A stretch of 50,646 nucleotides of DNA from CBIFVZ01 sp966185765 (GTDB lineage Bacteria > Pseudomonadota > Gammaproteobacteria > Enterobacterales > Enterobacteriaceae). The translations under genes were made by a program, and so were the position numbers. Location: NCBI GenBank assembly GCA_966185765.1, contig CBIFVZ010000015.1, positions 1-50,646 of the forward strand. The letters are read 5' to 3'. Below the pieces are notes generated by a model. That model was not told the origin of the DNA and did no database searches. It saw only the letters and a program-made list of their open reading frames with translations. Shown piece by piece: positions 24,096-32,684 of this stretch; position 1 is the first letter of the stretch; each line of letters opens with the position of its first letter.

Positions 24096-24839
24096 TCAGA
24101 GCGTAGCCGCAACCTCGTCGGAGATCTCACCGTTGTGGTAAACCTCCTGCACATCGTCACAGTCTTCGAGCATGTCAATAAGACGCAGCATTTTCGGTGC
24201 GGTTTCCGCATCCAGGTCTGCTTTCGTTGACGGGATCTGGGATACCTCAGCGCTCTCAGCGGTAAAACCCGCCGCTTCCAGCGCGTCTTTCACCTGCCCC
24301 AGTTCTTCCCATGCGGTATACACATCGATAGCGCCGTCGTCATAGCTCACCACGTCTTCGGCACCCGCTTCCAGCGCGGCTTCCATCACGGCATCTTCAT
24401 CAATGCCTTCTGCAAACGAGATAACGCCTTTCTTACTGAACAGATACGCCACTGAGCCGTCGGTGCCAAGGTTACCACCGCATTTACTGAACGCATGGCG
24501 CACTTCGCCTACGGTACGATTGCGGTTATCACTCAGGCATTCCACCATCACGGCTGTGCCGCCCGGACCGTAGCCTTCATAGATGATGGTTTCCATGTTC
24601 GCATCTTCATCGCCGCCCACTCCACGCGCAATGGCGCGGTTAAGCGTGTCGCGCGTCATGTTGTTAGAGAGCGCTTTATCGACAGCCGCACGCAGGCGCG
24701 GGTTGGACGCCGGATCGCCGCCGCCGAGTTTTGCCGCCGTTACCAGCTCGCGAATGATTTTAGTGAAGATTTTACCGCGCTTCGCGTCCTGGGCCGCCTT
24801 ACGGTGTTTTGTGTTGGCCCATTTACTATGACCTGCCAT
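24096..24839 (-). CDS. yebC: YebC, translation-associated YebC/TACO1-family protein
   Basis: This 247-residue member of the universal YebC/PmpR/TACO1 family begins MAGHSKWANTKHRKAAQDAKRGKIF, the family signature. The three-domain layout is complete, ending VQEVYHNGEISDEV. Family members were long annotated as transcription regulators. More recent work ties them to ribosomes stalled on proline stretches. It sits between nudB and ruvC in the same direction, as in E. coli, with gaps of 71 and 94 bp. Confidence 0.96.
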   Translation of the reverse strand: MAGHSKWANTKHRKAAQDAKRGKIFTKIIRELVTAAKLGGGDPASNPRLRAAVDKALSNNMTRDTLNRAIARGVGGDEDANMETIIYEGYGPGGTAVMVECLSDNRNRTVGEVRHAFSKCGGNLGTDGSVAYLFSKKGVISFAEGIDEDAVMEAALEAGAEDVVSYDDGAIDVYTAWEELGQVKDALEAAGFTAESAEVSQIPSTKADLDAETAPKMLRLIDMLEDCDDVQEVYHNGEISDEVAATL

Positions 24840-24910
24840 ATCTCTCTCCAGAATTGCCCGATACCCAACGACACTGCGCTGTACGCAACACGCCGGTGTT
24901 AAGGCTCAAA

Positions 24911-25345
24911 TTAATAACAAAACTCTTCTATCGCCTGCCGGTTACTCCACGACAGCGTCAGTGCAGCAGCCTCATGTGCATCCAGCCATTGCCAGGCCAG
25001 ATGCTCGCTGATGACGACCGGTCGCTCGCAGGGCAGCGCCAGAGAAAACCAATATTCGGTATTGTGAAACGTGCCCGGCGCGTAGCGATGACGCAAATGG
25101 GCAAAAATTTCAAATTCAACGGTGCGGTTGCAGTCGACTAACGTCAGATGTTCGCCATCAATATCAATGGCGACCTCCTCCATAACCTCTCGTTTCGCCG
25201 CATGAGCCGCCTGTTCGTCCGCCTCCAGACTGCCGGTTACCGACTGCCAGAAGGCGGGATCGTCGCGCCGTTGCAGCATCAGCACCCGCCCGGTGTCCTC
25301 GGCGTAAATCACAACCAGTACCGAGACGGGGCGCTTATAGGCCAT
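24911..25345 (-). CDS. nudB: NudB, dihydroneopterin triphosphate diphosphatase
   Basis: NudB removes pyrophosphate from dihydroneopterin triphosphate in folate synthesis. The Nudix box is clear in GSLEADEQAAHAAKREV plus MEEV. HLRHRYAPG and WSNRQAIEEF are the NudB-specific blocks. The protein is 144 residues (E. coli 150), with a shorter tail. The ATG at 25345 follows the aspS stop by one base (TAAC ATG). A GTG at 25360 inside aspS is in frame but less likely. The coupling places it in an aspS-nudB-yebC-ruvC unit. Confidence 0.95.
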   Translation of the reverse strand: MAYKRPVSVLVVIYAEDTGRVLMLQRRDDPAFWQSVTGSLEADEQAAHAAKREVMEEVAIDIDGEHLTLVDCNRTVEFEIFAHLRHRYAPGTFHNTEYWFSLALPCERPVVISEHLAWQWLDAHEAAALTLSWSNRQAIEEFCY

Positions 25346-25346
25346 G

Positions 25347-27119
25347 TTAGTTGCTCTCACCCTTTTTCACGACGGCGATGCTCAGTTCTTCCAGCGCCTG
25401 TGGGTTCGCAAAGCTCGGGGCCTCGGTCATCAGACAAGCGGCGGCCGTGGTTTTCGGGAACGCAATAACGTCACGGATGTTGTCAGTGCCGGTCAGGAGC
25501 ATCACCAGGCGGTCCAGGCCAAATGCCAGACCCGCATGTGGCGGTGTACCGTACTTCAGTGCATCCAGCAGGAAGCCGAATTTTTCGCGCTGCTCCTGCT
25601 CGTTAATACCCAGGATGCCAAACACCGTCTGCTGCATCTCGCCACTGTGAATACGCACAGAGCCGCCACCTACTTCATAGCCGTTGATAACCATATCGTA
25701 AGCGTTAGCGATAGCGGTTTCCGGTTCAGCCTTAAGCTCAGCTGGCGTCATATCGCGTGGTGAAGTGAACGGGTGGTGCATGGCCGTCAGGCCACCTTCG
25801 CCGTTGTCTTCAAACATCGGGAAGTCGATAACCCACAGCGGCGCCCAGGCGCTTTCGTCAGTGATAGCCAGATCTTTACCGATTTTCAGACGCAGTGCGC
25901 CGAGTGCATCTGACACCACACGTGCTTTGTCTGCGCCAAAGAAAATCATGTCGCCATCCTGCGCGCCCGTGCGCGCCAGAATCGCTTCCACAATCTCAGC
26001 ATTCAGGAACTTCGCTACCGGACTGTTGATGCCGTCCAGGCCTGCGTTACGCTCGTTCACTTTAATGTACGCCAGACCCTTCGCACCGTAGATTTCAACG
26101 AACTTGCCGTATTCATCAATCTGCTTGCGGGTAAGGGTCGCCCCTCCCGGTACGCGCAGCGCGGCTACACGGCCTTTGGCATCGTTTGCTGGGCCAGAGA
26201 AGACTTTAAACTCCACGTCTTTCACCAGTTCGGCCACATCCACCAGTTCCATCGGGTTACGCAGGTCCGGTTTGTCGGAACCATAGCGGCGATCCGCTTC
26301 AGCAAAGGTCATGATCGGGAAGTCACCCAGATCCACGCCTTTGACGTCCAGCCACAGCTGGCGCACCATTTTCTCCATCACTTCACGCACCTGCGGTGCA
26401 GTCATGAAAGAGGTTTCCACGTCAATCTGGGTGAATTCCGGTTGGCGGTCCGCACGCAGGTCTTCGTCACGAAAGCATTTCACAATCTGGTAGTAACGAT
26501 CGAAGCCCGACATCATCAGAAGCTGCTTAAACAACTGCGGCGACTGAGGCAGTGCGTAGAATTTGCCTTTATGCACGCGGCTTGGCACCAGATAGTCACG
26601 CGCCCCCTCCGGCGTGGCTTTCGTCAGCATCGGCGTTTCAATATCAAGGAAACCGTGATCGTCCATAAAGCGGCGCACGAAGCTGGTAATACGTGCACGG
26701 GTCTTCAGGCGCTGGGCCATTTCCGGGCGACGTAAATCCAGATAGCGGTATTTCAGACGCGCTTCTTCGGTGTTAACCTGGTTAGAGTCCAGCGGCAGCG
26801 GCTCGGCACGGTTGATGATGGAAAGCTCAGTGGCAAACACTTCGACTTCACCTGTTGCCATGTCGCTGTTAACGTTACGCCCTTCACGTGCACGCACAGT
26901 GCCGGTAATCTGGATGCAGAACTCATTACGCAATTCAGAGGCCAGTTTAAACGCCTCTTCACGATCCGGGTCGAAAAATACCTGCACGATACCTTCGCGG
27001 TCGCGCATATCAATGAAGATGAGACTTCCGAGATCGCGACGGCGGTTGACCCAACCGCAAAGCGTTACTTGCTGCCCCACATGGGACAACCGGAGTTGCC
27101 CGCAATATTCTGTACGCAT
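25347..27119 (-). CDS. aspS: AspS, aspartyl-tRNA synthetase
   Basis: This class II synthetase charges tRNA-Asp. The 590-residue protein equals E. coli AspRS and is the bacterial type, with an N-terminal OB anticodon-binding domain (LCGWVNRRRDLGSLIFIDMRDREG). Motif 2 lies around FRDEDLRADRQPEFTQID and motif 3 is AGLAFGLDRLVMLL. The GAD insertion domain lies between them. It heads the operon running into nudB. Confidence 0.98.
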   Translation of the reverse strand: MRTEYCGQLRLSHVGQQVTLCGWVNRRRDLGSLIFIDMRDREGIVQVFFDPDREEAFKLASELRNEFCIQITGTVRAREGRNVNSDMATGEVEVFATELSIINRAEPLPLDSNQVNTEEARLKYRYLDLRRPEMAQRLKTRARITSFVRRFMDDHGFLDIETPMLTKATPEGARDYLVPSRVHKGKFYALPQSPQLFKQLLMMSGFDRYYQIVKCFRDEDLRADRQPEFTQIDVETSFMTAPQVREVMEKMVRQLWLDVKGVDLGDFPIMTFAEADRRYGSDKPDLRNPMELVDVAELVKDVEFKVFSGPANDAKGRVAALRVPGGATLTRKQIDEYGKFVEIYGAKGLAYIKVNERNAGLDGINSPVAKFLNAEIVEAILARTGAQDGDMIFFGADKARVVSDALGALRLKIGKDLAITDESAWAPLWVIDFPMFEDNGEGGLTAMHHPFTSPRDMTPAELKAEPETAIANAYDMVINGYEVGGGSVRIHSGEMQQTVFGILGINEQEQREKFGFLLDALKYGTPPHAGLAFGLDRLVMLLTGTDNIRDVIAFPKTTAAACLMTEAPSFANPQALEELSIAVVKKGESN

Positions 27120-27398
27120 GAGATATCCTTTTACTTGCCGCAGGGGCTGGCTGCCACTGGCGCCACGACGCGGCTATTGTCGTCTGTCACAACTGAATAA
27201 AAAAGGCGGCTATTATACTGGATATTCGGCCTGACGATAAGCCCGCCGCCGCCTGCTCGCACGTTTGCTGCGCGCTTTGCGCAATGCAGTACGTTAAGCC
27301 GGGGCCTTATTCTCACAAAATCTAACAAAAAGAGTAAACCTTTAAAGCGCTAGCGTCTTAAGGTAACGTTGAATTATCAATTTGTTAACGGAGTACCC

Positions 27399-27968
27399 AT
27401 GTTGCAGATTAACGCGCGAAAGGCCGCGCTGGTGGTTATTGATCTTCAGGAAGGCATTCTGCCCTTTGCTGGCGGGCCTCACAGTGCAGATGACGTGGTG
27501 GCTCGCGCCGCAAGGCTCGCAGAAAAGTGCCGCGCCATCGGTACACCAGTCGTGCTGGTACGTGTAGGCTGGTCGGCAGACTTTGCCGAGGCGTTAAAAC
27601 AGCCGGTAGATGTGCCACCTGATGGCAATGCGCTGCCACCGGACTGGTGGACGTACCCACTCGCACTGGGTAAACGCGACGGTGATATTGAAGTCACCAA
27701 GCGCCAGTGGGGCGCGTTTTACGGCACCGACCTGGAGCTACAGCTGCGCCGTCGCGGTATTGATACCCTTATTCTGTGCGGTATCTCCAGCAATATTGGC
27801 GTGGAATCCACCGCCCGTAACGCCTGGGAATTAGGCTTTAATCTGGTGATTGCCGAAGATGCCTGCAGCGCAGCCGATTGCGCCCAGCACAACGGCAGCT
27901 TCACCCATATTTTCCCCCGCATCGGTCGCGTTCGCAGCACCGATGAGATCCTCACGGCCCTGTCATGA
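27399..27968 (+). CDS. yecD: YecD, isochorismatase-family hydrolase
   Basis: This 189-residue cysteine-hydrolase fold protein (E. coli YecD 188) has the catalytic Asp in ALVVIDLQEGIL, the Lys in EVTKRQWGAFYGT, and the Cys in LILCGISSNIGVESTARNA. The triad is complete, so it is probably active, but its substrate is unknown. GGAG with six-base spacing supports the ATG at 27399. It overlaps yecE by four bases (ATGA). It is divergent from aspS across about 280 bp. Confidence 0.93.
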   Translation: MLQINARKAALVVIDLQEGILPFAGGPHSADDVVARAARLAEKCRAIGTPVVLVRVGWSADFAEALKQPVDVPPDGNALPPDWWTYPLALGKRDGDIEVTKRQWGAFYGTDLELQLRRRGIDTLILCGISSNIGVESTARNAWELGFNLVIAEDACSAADCAQHNGSFTHIFPRIGRVRSTDEILTALS

Positions 27969-28783
27969 TTCGCATCGGCCTTCCGCAGTGGTCGCACCCG
28001 AAGTGGGCGCGCCTTGGCATCACCAGCCTTGAAGATTACGCACGCCATTTTGACTGTGTTGAGGGCAATACCACGCTCTATGCCCTGCCCTCAGCGCAAA
28101 CCGTCGCTCGCTGGCAGGCCATGACCACCGACAGCTTTCGTTTCTGCTTTAAATTTCCGGCGACCATCAGCCACCAGGCAGCACTGCGCAACTGTGATGA
28201 TTTACGCGAGGAGTTCTTCAGCCGCCTGGCTCCGCTGGCAGAACGCATTGGTCAATACTGGCTACAGCTGCCCGCCGCGTTTGGGCCTCAGGATTTGTCG
28301 GCGTTATGGGCATTTCTTGATACGCTGCCGGGGGAGTTTCGCTACGGCGTTGAAGTGCGTCATCCGCAATTTTTCGCTAAAGGTGAAGAGGAACAGGCGC
28401 TCAACCGTGGCCTGCACGCCCGTGGCATGAACCGGGTCGTGCTTGACAGCCGCCCGGTGCATAGCGCTCTGCCCCATAGCGAGGCGGTACGCGAAGCCCA
28501 GCGTAAAAAACCGAAGCTGCCGGTACACGCGGTAAAAACCGCTGCCGACCCGTTGGTGCGTTTTATCGGTAGCGACGATATGACGCAAAACGCTGCCCTG
28601 TTTGAACCCTGGCTTGCTAAACTGCCGCAGTGGGAGCAGGACGGTACACCGTGGCTATTTTTGCACACGCCTGACATCGCGCAGGCGCCCGAGCTGGTTC
28701 ACCGCCTGTGGCCACAACTGCGCGCCCGCTTTCCGACACTGGGTGAAGCGCCCTCTATCCCACAGCAGGAAAGCCTGTTCTGA
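27965..28783 (+). CDS. yecE: YecE, DUF72 TIM-barrel protein
   Basis: This 272-residue DUF72 protein is homologous to E. coli YecE. The N-terminal IRIGLPQWSHPKW and CVEGNTTLYALPSA and the middle FKFPATISHQ are family marks, as is the C-terminal HTPDIAQAPELVHRLW. DUF72 members adopt a TIM-barrel fold but have no established reaction. It is translationally coupled to yecD by a four-base overlap. Confidence 0.93.
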   Translation: MIRIGLPQWSHPKWARLGITSLEDYARHFDCVEGNTTLYALPSAQTVARWQAMTTDSFRFCFKFPATISHQAALRNCDDLREEFFSRLAPLAERIGQYWLQLPAAFGPQDLSALWAFLDTLPGEFRYGVEVRHPQFFAKGEEEQALNRGLHARGMNRVVLDSRPVHSALPHSEAVREAQRKKPKLPVHAVKTAADPLVRFIGSDDMTQNAALFEPWLAKLPQWEQDGTPWLFLHTPDIAQAPELVHRLWPQLRARFPTLGEAPSIPQQESLF

Positions 28784-28901
28784 GCACAAATTTTAACCAT
28801 GTGCACTGCAACACGACCGAGTTTGTTGTGTTCATAGCGACAGCCGCAGCGCCTCGGGCTATCATACGCCAGCCATCGGCCTGGTTCTGAATGGAGTTTC
28901 T

Positions 28902-29297
28902 ATGGTATGCGCGCTATATGCCGTGCTGGGTGCGTTAATATTGATCAAGCTTTCTTATGACGTTGTTCGCCTGCGTATGCTTTATCGCGTCTCTTATGGC
29001 GACGGCGGCTTTACTGAACTGCAAAGTGCAATTCGCGCCCACGGTAATGCAGTGGAATATATTCCCATTGCACTACTCTTATTATTGTTACTTGAGATGG
29101 ATGGTGCAGAGACCTGGATGGTGCATCTGTGCGGCCTGATGATGATAGTCGGGCGCATCATGCACTTTTACGGTTTCCATCACCGGCTCGTACGCTGGCG
29201 GCGCACCGGAATGCTGGCGACCTGGTGCTCGCTGGTGCTGATGGTATTGGTTAACCTGTGGTATCTGCCCTGGGAGTTGGTTTTCACACTGCGTTGA
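28902..29297 (+). CDS. yecN: YecN, MAPEG-family membrane protein
   Basis: This 131-residue protein has four membrane segments and the MAPEG signature around LQSAIRAHGNAVEYIPIALLLLLLLEM. The family includes membrane glutathione transferases, but the bacterial YecN group has no assigned substrate. It stands immediately upstream of cmoA (35 bp), the same order as in E. coli. Confidence 0.93.
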   Translation: MVCALYAVLGALILIKLSYDVVRLRMLYRVSYGDGGFTELQSAIRAHGNAVEYIPIALLLLLLLEMDGAETWMVHLCGLMMIVGRIMHFYGFHHRLVRWRRTGMLATWCSLVLMVLVNLWYLPWELVFTLR

Positions 29298-29332
29298 CAC
29301 AAGACGCCCCTTTGTTTTTTCCGGAACACCTT

Positions 29333-30076
29333 ATGTCTAACCGCGATACGCTGTTTTCCGCCCCGATCGATAAGCTCGGGGACTGGACTTTTGACGAACG
29401 CGTCGCTGAAGTTTTCCCCGATATGATTCAGCGTTCGGTTCCCGGCTATTCCAATATTATTGCCATGATTGGCATGCTGGCAGAGCGCTTTGTCCAGCCG
29501 GGTAGCCATATCTACGACCTCGGTTGCTCGCTGGGTGCCGCCACGCTGTCGGTACGCCGCAACATTCATCATGAAGGCTGCCGTATCATTGCTGTTGATA
29601 ACTCAGCCGCAATGGTCGAACGCTGCCGCCGCCATATTGACGCCTTTCGCGCCGCAACCCCGGTTGATGTTATCGAAGCCGATATTCGCGATATCGACAT
29701 TGAAGACGCCTCGCTGGTGATCCTGAACTTTACCCTGCAATTCCTGGCACCTGACGATCGCCAGGCGCTGCTGGATAAAGTTTGCCGTGGCCTGCGCCCC
29801 GGTGGCGCACTGGTGCTGTCAGAAAAATTCAGCTTTGAAGATGCCTGCGTCGGTGAACTACTGTTTGAGATGCACCATGACTTTAAACGTGCCAATGGCT
29901 ACAGCGAGCTGGAAATCGGCCAAAAGCGCAGCATGCTGGAAAACGTGATGCTGACTGACTCAGTGCAAACCCACACCGCACGCCTGATGAAAGCTGGATT
30001 TGCTCATGCCGGACTGTGGTTCCAGTGCTTTAACTTCGGCTCGCTGGTGGCGCTCAAAGCCCAGGAGGGCGCGTGA
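29333..30076 (+). CDS. cmoA: CmoA, carboxy-SAM synthase
   Basis: CmoA converts S-adenosylmethionine and prephenate to carboxy-S-adenosylmethionine, used to make the cmo5U34 wobble base. The 247 residues equal E. coli CmoA. The SAM loop is IYDLGCSLGAATLSVR, and IIAVDNSAAMVERC and LNFTLQFL follow. The start is the ATG at 29333 (MSNRDTLFSAP). The stop overlaps the GTG start of cmoB by four bases (GTGA), so the two steps are made together. Confidence 0.97.
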   Translation: MSNRDTLFSAPIDKLGDWTFDERVAEVFPDMIQRSVPGYSNIIAMIGMLAERFVQPGSHIYDLGCSLGAATLSVRRNIHHEGCRIIAVDNSAAMVERCRRHIDAFRAATPVDVIEADIRDIDIEDASLVILNFTLQFLAPDDRQALLDKVCRGLRPGGALVLSEKFSFEDACVGELLFEMHHDFKRANGYSELEIGQKRSMLENVMLTDSVQTHTARLMKAGFAHAGLWFQCFNFGSLVALKAQEGA

Positions 30077-31044
30077 CAGATTTTGGACCCTTTTACAGCC
30101 AGATAGCCACTGGCCCGCTCGCCCACTGGCTGGAAACGCTGCCCGCGCAGATTGCTGCGTGGCAGCGTGGCGAACAGCACGGCCAGCTCAAACACTGGCA
30201 CAATGCCATTACCTTCCTGCCAGAGATGTCGCCTTACCGTCTCGATCTGCTGCACAGCGTAACCGCCGAGAGCGAAACGCCGCTCAGTGAAGGGCAGAAA
30301 AAAGGTCTTGAGCAGCTGCTGCGCAACCTGATGCCGTGGCGCAAAGGTCCATATTCGCTCTACGGCGTAGACATTGACACTGAATGGCGCTCAGATATGA
30401 AGTGGGAGCGCGTGCTGCCACACCTTTCATCGCTTGCCGGGCGTACGGTCCTTGATGTTGGCTGCGGCAGCGGTTATCACATGTGGCGCATGGTTGGTGC
30501 AGGCGCGCAACTGGTGGTGGGGATCGATCCAACGCAGCTGTTTTTGTGCCAGTTCGAAGCCGTGCGCAAGTTGCTTGGCAACGACCGGCGCGCGCACCTG
30601 CTGCCACTGGGTATTGAGCAACTACCGGCGCTTAAGGCGTTTGACACGGTGTTTTCAATGGGGGTGCTCTACCATCGCCGCTCACCACTTGACCACCTGT
30701 GGCAATTGAAAAACCAGCTGGTGAGTGAAGGTGAGCTGGTACTGGAAACCCTGGTGGTGGATGGCGATGAAAATACCGTTCTGGTCCCCGGTGAACGTTA
30801 CGCCGCCATGCGTAACGTCTACTTTATTCCTTCTGCTCGTGCCATGAAGCTGTGGCTTGAAAAATGTGGTTTTGTCGATGTCCGTATTGTGGACTGCTGT
30901 ACCACCACGCTCGACGAGCAGCGCCGTACCGGATGGATGACGACCGAATCACTGGCAGAATTTCTCGATCCGCAGGACATAACTAAAACGCGTGAAGGCT
31001 ATCCAGCCCCACAGCGCGCAGTACTGATTGCCCGCAAACCGTAA
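30073..31044 (+). CDS. cmoB: CmoB, tRNA U34 carboxymethyltransferase
   Basis: CmoB transfers the carboxymethyl group from carboxy-SAM to 5-hydroxyuridine-34 in tRNA. The 323 residues equal E. coli CmoB. The methyltransferase motif is VLDVGCGSGYHMWRM, with the CmoB-specific KGPYSLYGVDIDTEWRSDMKW and GVLYHRRSPLDHL. The start codon is GTG and overlaps the cmoA stop. Confidence 0.97.
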   Translation: MTDFGPFYSQIATGPLAHWLETLPAQIAAWQRGEQHGQLKHWHNAITFLPEMSPYRLDLLHSVTAESETPLSEGQKKGLEQLLRNLMPWRKGPYSLYGVDIDTEWRSDMKWERVLPHLSSLAGRTVLDVGCGSGYHMWRMVGAGAQLVVGIDPTQLFLCQFEAVRKLLGNDRRAHLLPLGIEQLPALKAFDTVFSMGVLYHRRSPLDHLWQLKNQLVSEGELVLETLVVDGDENTVLVPGERYAAMRNVYFIPSARAMKLWLEKCGFVDVRIVDCCTTTLDEQRRTGWMTTESLAEFLDPQDITKTREGYPAPQRAVLIARKP

Positions 31045-31227
31045 ATATTCCGCAGCCCTGGCTGCGGATATTTTCAGTGCTCATGTTCGTGCCTCATCTA
31101 AAAACCTTTCTTTTTACTTTAGCGATCAACCTCATGATGCACTGCCGGTAAGGCGTTTTTAGTTGACCTTTTCAGGCGGGAAAATATACCATTGATAGAA
31201 TGTGCAAATGGATAGTGCAACACCACA

Positions 31228-31557
31228 ATGAATATACCTAAGGCAAGATTTCTAAAACAATCTTATCTAAAAAATAAAACGGATTATGATAAAAAAGCGC
31301 GCATTGAAGCTATTCTCATAAAAAGTATTTTGACCAATATATTACGTAACCCGCAAAGCCACAGGATTGGTACGTTTGCGGAGTTTTTTGATATGAACGA
31401 TTACCCGCTATTAACCCGCGGCGCCTTCCCGGAACACCTTGACACGCTGGTAAAAGACTTTGAGGAAGCCGGGTATATTGTCAATATTGAACAGCGCCAC
31501 AATGGTCTGGTCATTTCTCTCGACTGGCGAGATGTTGATACGGGAAATGAGATGTAA
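31228..31557 (+). CDS. orphan 109-residue protein, function unknown
   Basis: I do not recognise this gene. The N-terminal third is Lys/Asn/Ile-rich and AT-rich in codon use (MNIPKARFLKQSYLKNKTDY), unlike the flanking genes. The rest is more ordinary and predicted mostly helical, with no Cys, signal peptide or membrane segment. No good ribosome site precedes the ATG. It stands between cmoB and cutC, where E. coli has torZ-torY. Low GC and the absent E. coli counterpart suggest acquisition. Confidence 0.6.
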   Translation: MNIPKARFLKQSYLKNKTDYDKKARIEAILIKSILTNILRNPQSHRIGTFAEFFDMNDYPLLTRGAFPEHLDTLVKDFEEAGYIVNIEQRHNGLVISLDWRDVDTGNEM

Positions 31558-31761
31558 CCTCACCGTTTCTTTTTATCGGTTATTCTTTCACCATTAATAA
31601 CGAATAAACCGAACACTTCATACATTAACGAAAAAAACTAAAACTTAGTCTAACGGGAATTATTAATTCCACTTGATAATTTCCATCAGTTTATATTTTT
31701 GTCGCCCTAATAAACACCATTGCCACCCTCTCTTTTACAAATATCACACCACGCAACCCAT
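31558..31761. other. AT-rich spacer after the orphan gene
   Basis: About 200 bases are strongly AT-rich. I see no open frame, hairpin with a T run or repeat here before the cutC terminator. Confidence 0.5.
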
Positions 31762-31793
31762 AAAAAAAGCCCCGGGCAAACTGACCGGGGCCT
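31762..31793 (-). terminator. cutC terminator
   Basis: GCCCCGG and CCGGGGC pair, and a run of seven T follows on the minus strand. It lies about 65 bases past the cutC stop. Confidence 0.85.
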
Positions 31794-31856
31794 GGTACAT
31801 GCAAACATCATGTGGGCAACATGATGTGCGGTAAAACCGTATGACACCAGCGGCGG

Positions 31857-32594
31857 CTACTTCGCCCCCAGTACTGCCTTCATCGCCGCCACCGCCTCGA
31901 CATCCACGGCGTAGCGATTAAATTCATCAGCCGCCTCGCCGGACAACATTGACACCGTCGCCTGACGATAACGCATTGGTGAAGGCTGAGTCATTGATGC
32001 CGAACTGTGAAGCTCTTCAACGCCCGCGGCAACAAATGCCTCGATATTGCCCGGACGTACTCCGGCACCTGCCATAATGATTGGAGTAGCGCGGTGACGT
32101 TTAAGTTCCGTAATCAGTGAAAGTCCTGCTTCAGCATTGGGTGCCTGACCCGATGTCAGGATACGCGCCACCCCCAGTTCAGCTAACTGCGTCTGCGCCA
32201 AAAACGGATCGCGACACATATCAAACGCCCGGTGAAACGTAACCGCCATTCCCTGCGCAGCCGCCATGACCTTTTCCATGCGCAGCATATCCACATCACC
32301 GTCTTCATCCAACACGCCAGTCACCAGCCCTGGATAACCCAGCTCGCGGACAAACGCGATATCGTCCAGCATCACACTGAACTCACCAGCGCTGTAACAA
32401 AAATCACCGCCGCGTGGGCGAATGATGGGATGAACGGGAATCGATACGCGCTGGCGCACGCCACGCAGCATACCCGCAGACGGCGTCAGTCCGCCCTCTT
32501 TAGGTGCCGCACACAGTTCAATGCGATCCGCTCCCCCCTGCCCGGCAGCAACGGCACAGTCTATGCCGTAACAGCAAATTTCCAGCAAAGCCAT
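31857..32594 (-). CDS. cutC: CutC, copper-homeostasis-family TIM-barrel protein
   Basis: This 245-residue protein (E. coli 248) begins MALLEICCYGIDCAVAAGQGGADRIELCAAPKEGGLTPS, the CutC signature. IRPRGGDFCYS and VTFHRAFDMCRDP are also conserved. CutC was named for copper tolerance, but later work in E. coli questioned that role, so the reaction is unknown. It is divergent from the C-S lyase gene. Confidence 0.95.
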   Translation of the reverse strand: MALLEICCYGIDCAVAAGQGGADRIELCAAPKEGGLTPSAGMLRGVRQRVSIPVHPIIRPRGGDFCYSAGEFSVMLDDIAFVRELGYPGLVTGVLDEDGDVDMLRMEKVMAAAQGMAVTFHRAFDMCRDPFLAQTQLAELGVARILTSGQAPNAEAGLSLITELKRHRATPIIMAGAGVRPGNIEAFVAAGVEELHSSASMTQPSPMRYRQATVSMLSGEAADEFNRYAVDVEAVAAMKAVLGAK

Positions 32595-32684
32595 TGAAAA
32601 CTCCTCAAATCATACTCAGCAACGTTGTTTCGCCGCTCACTGATGAGTAGTCTGAAGCATTGGCACAGCAAGGACAACGTCATC

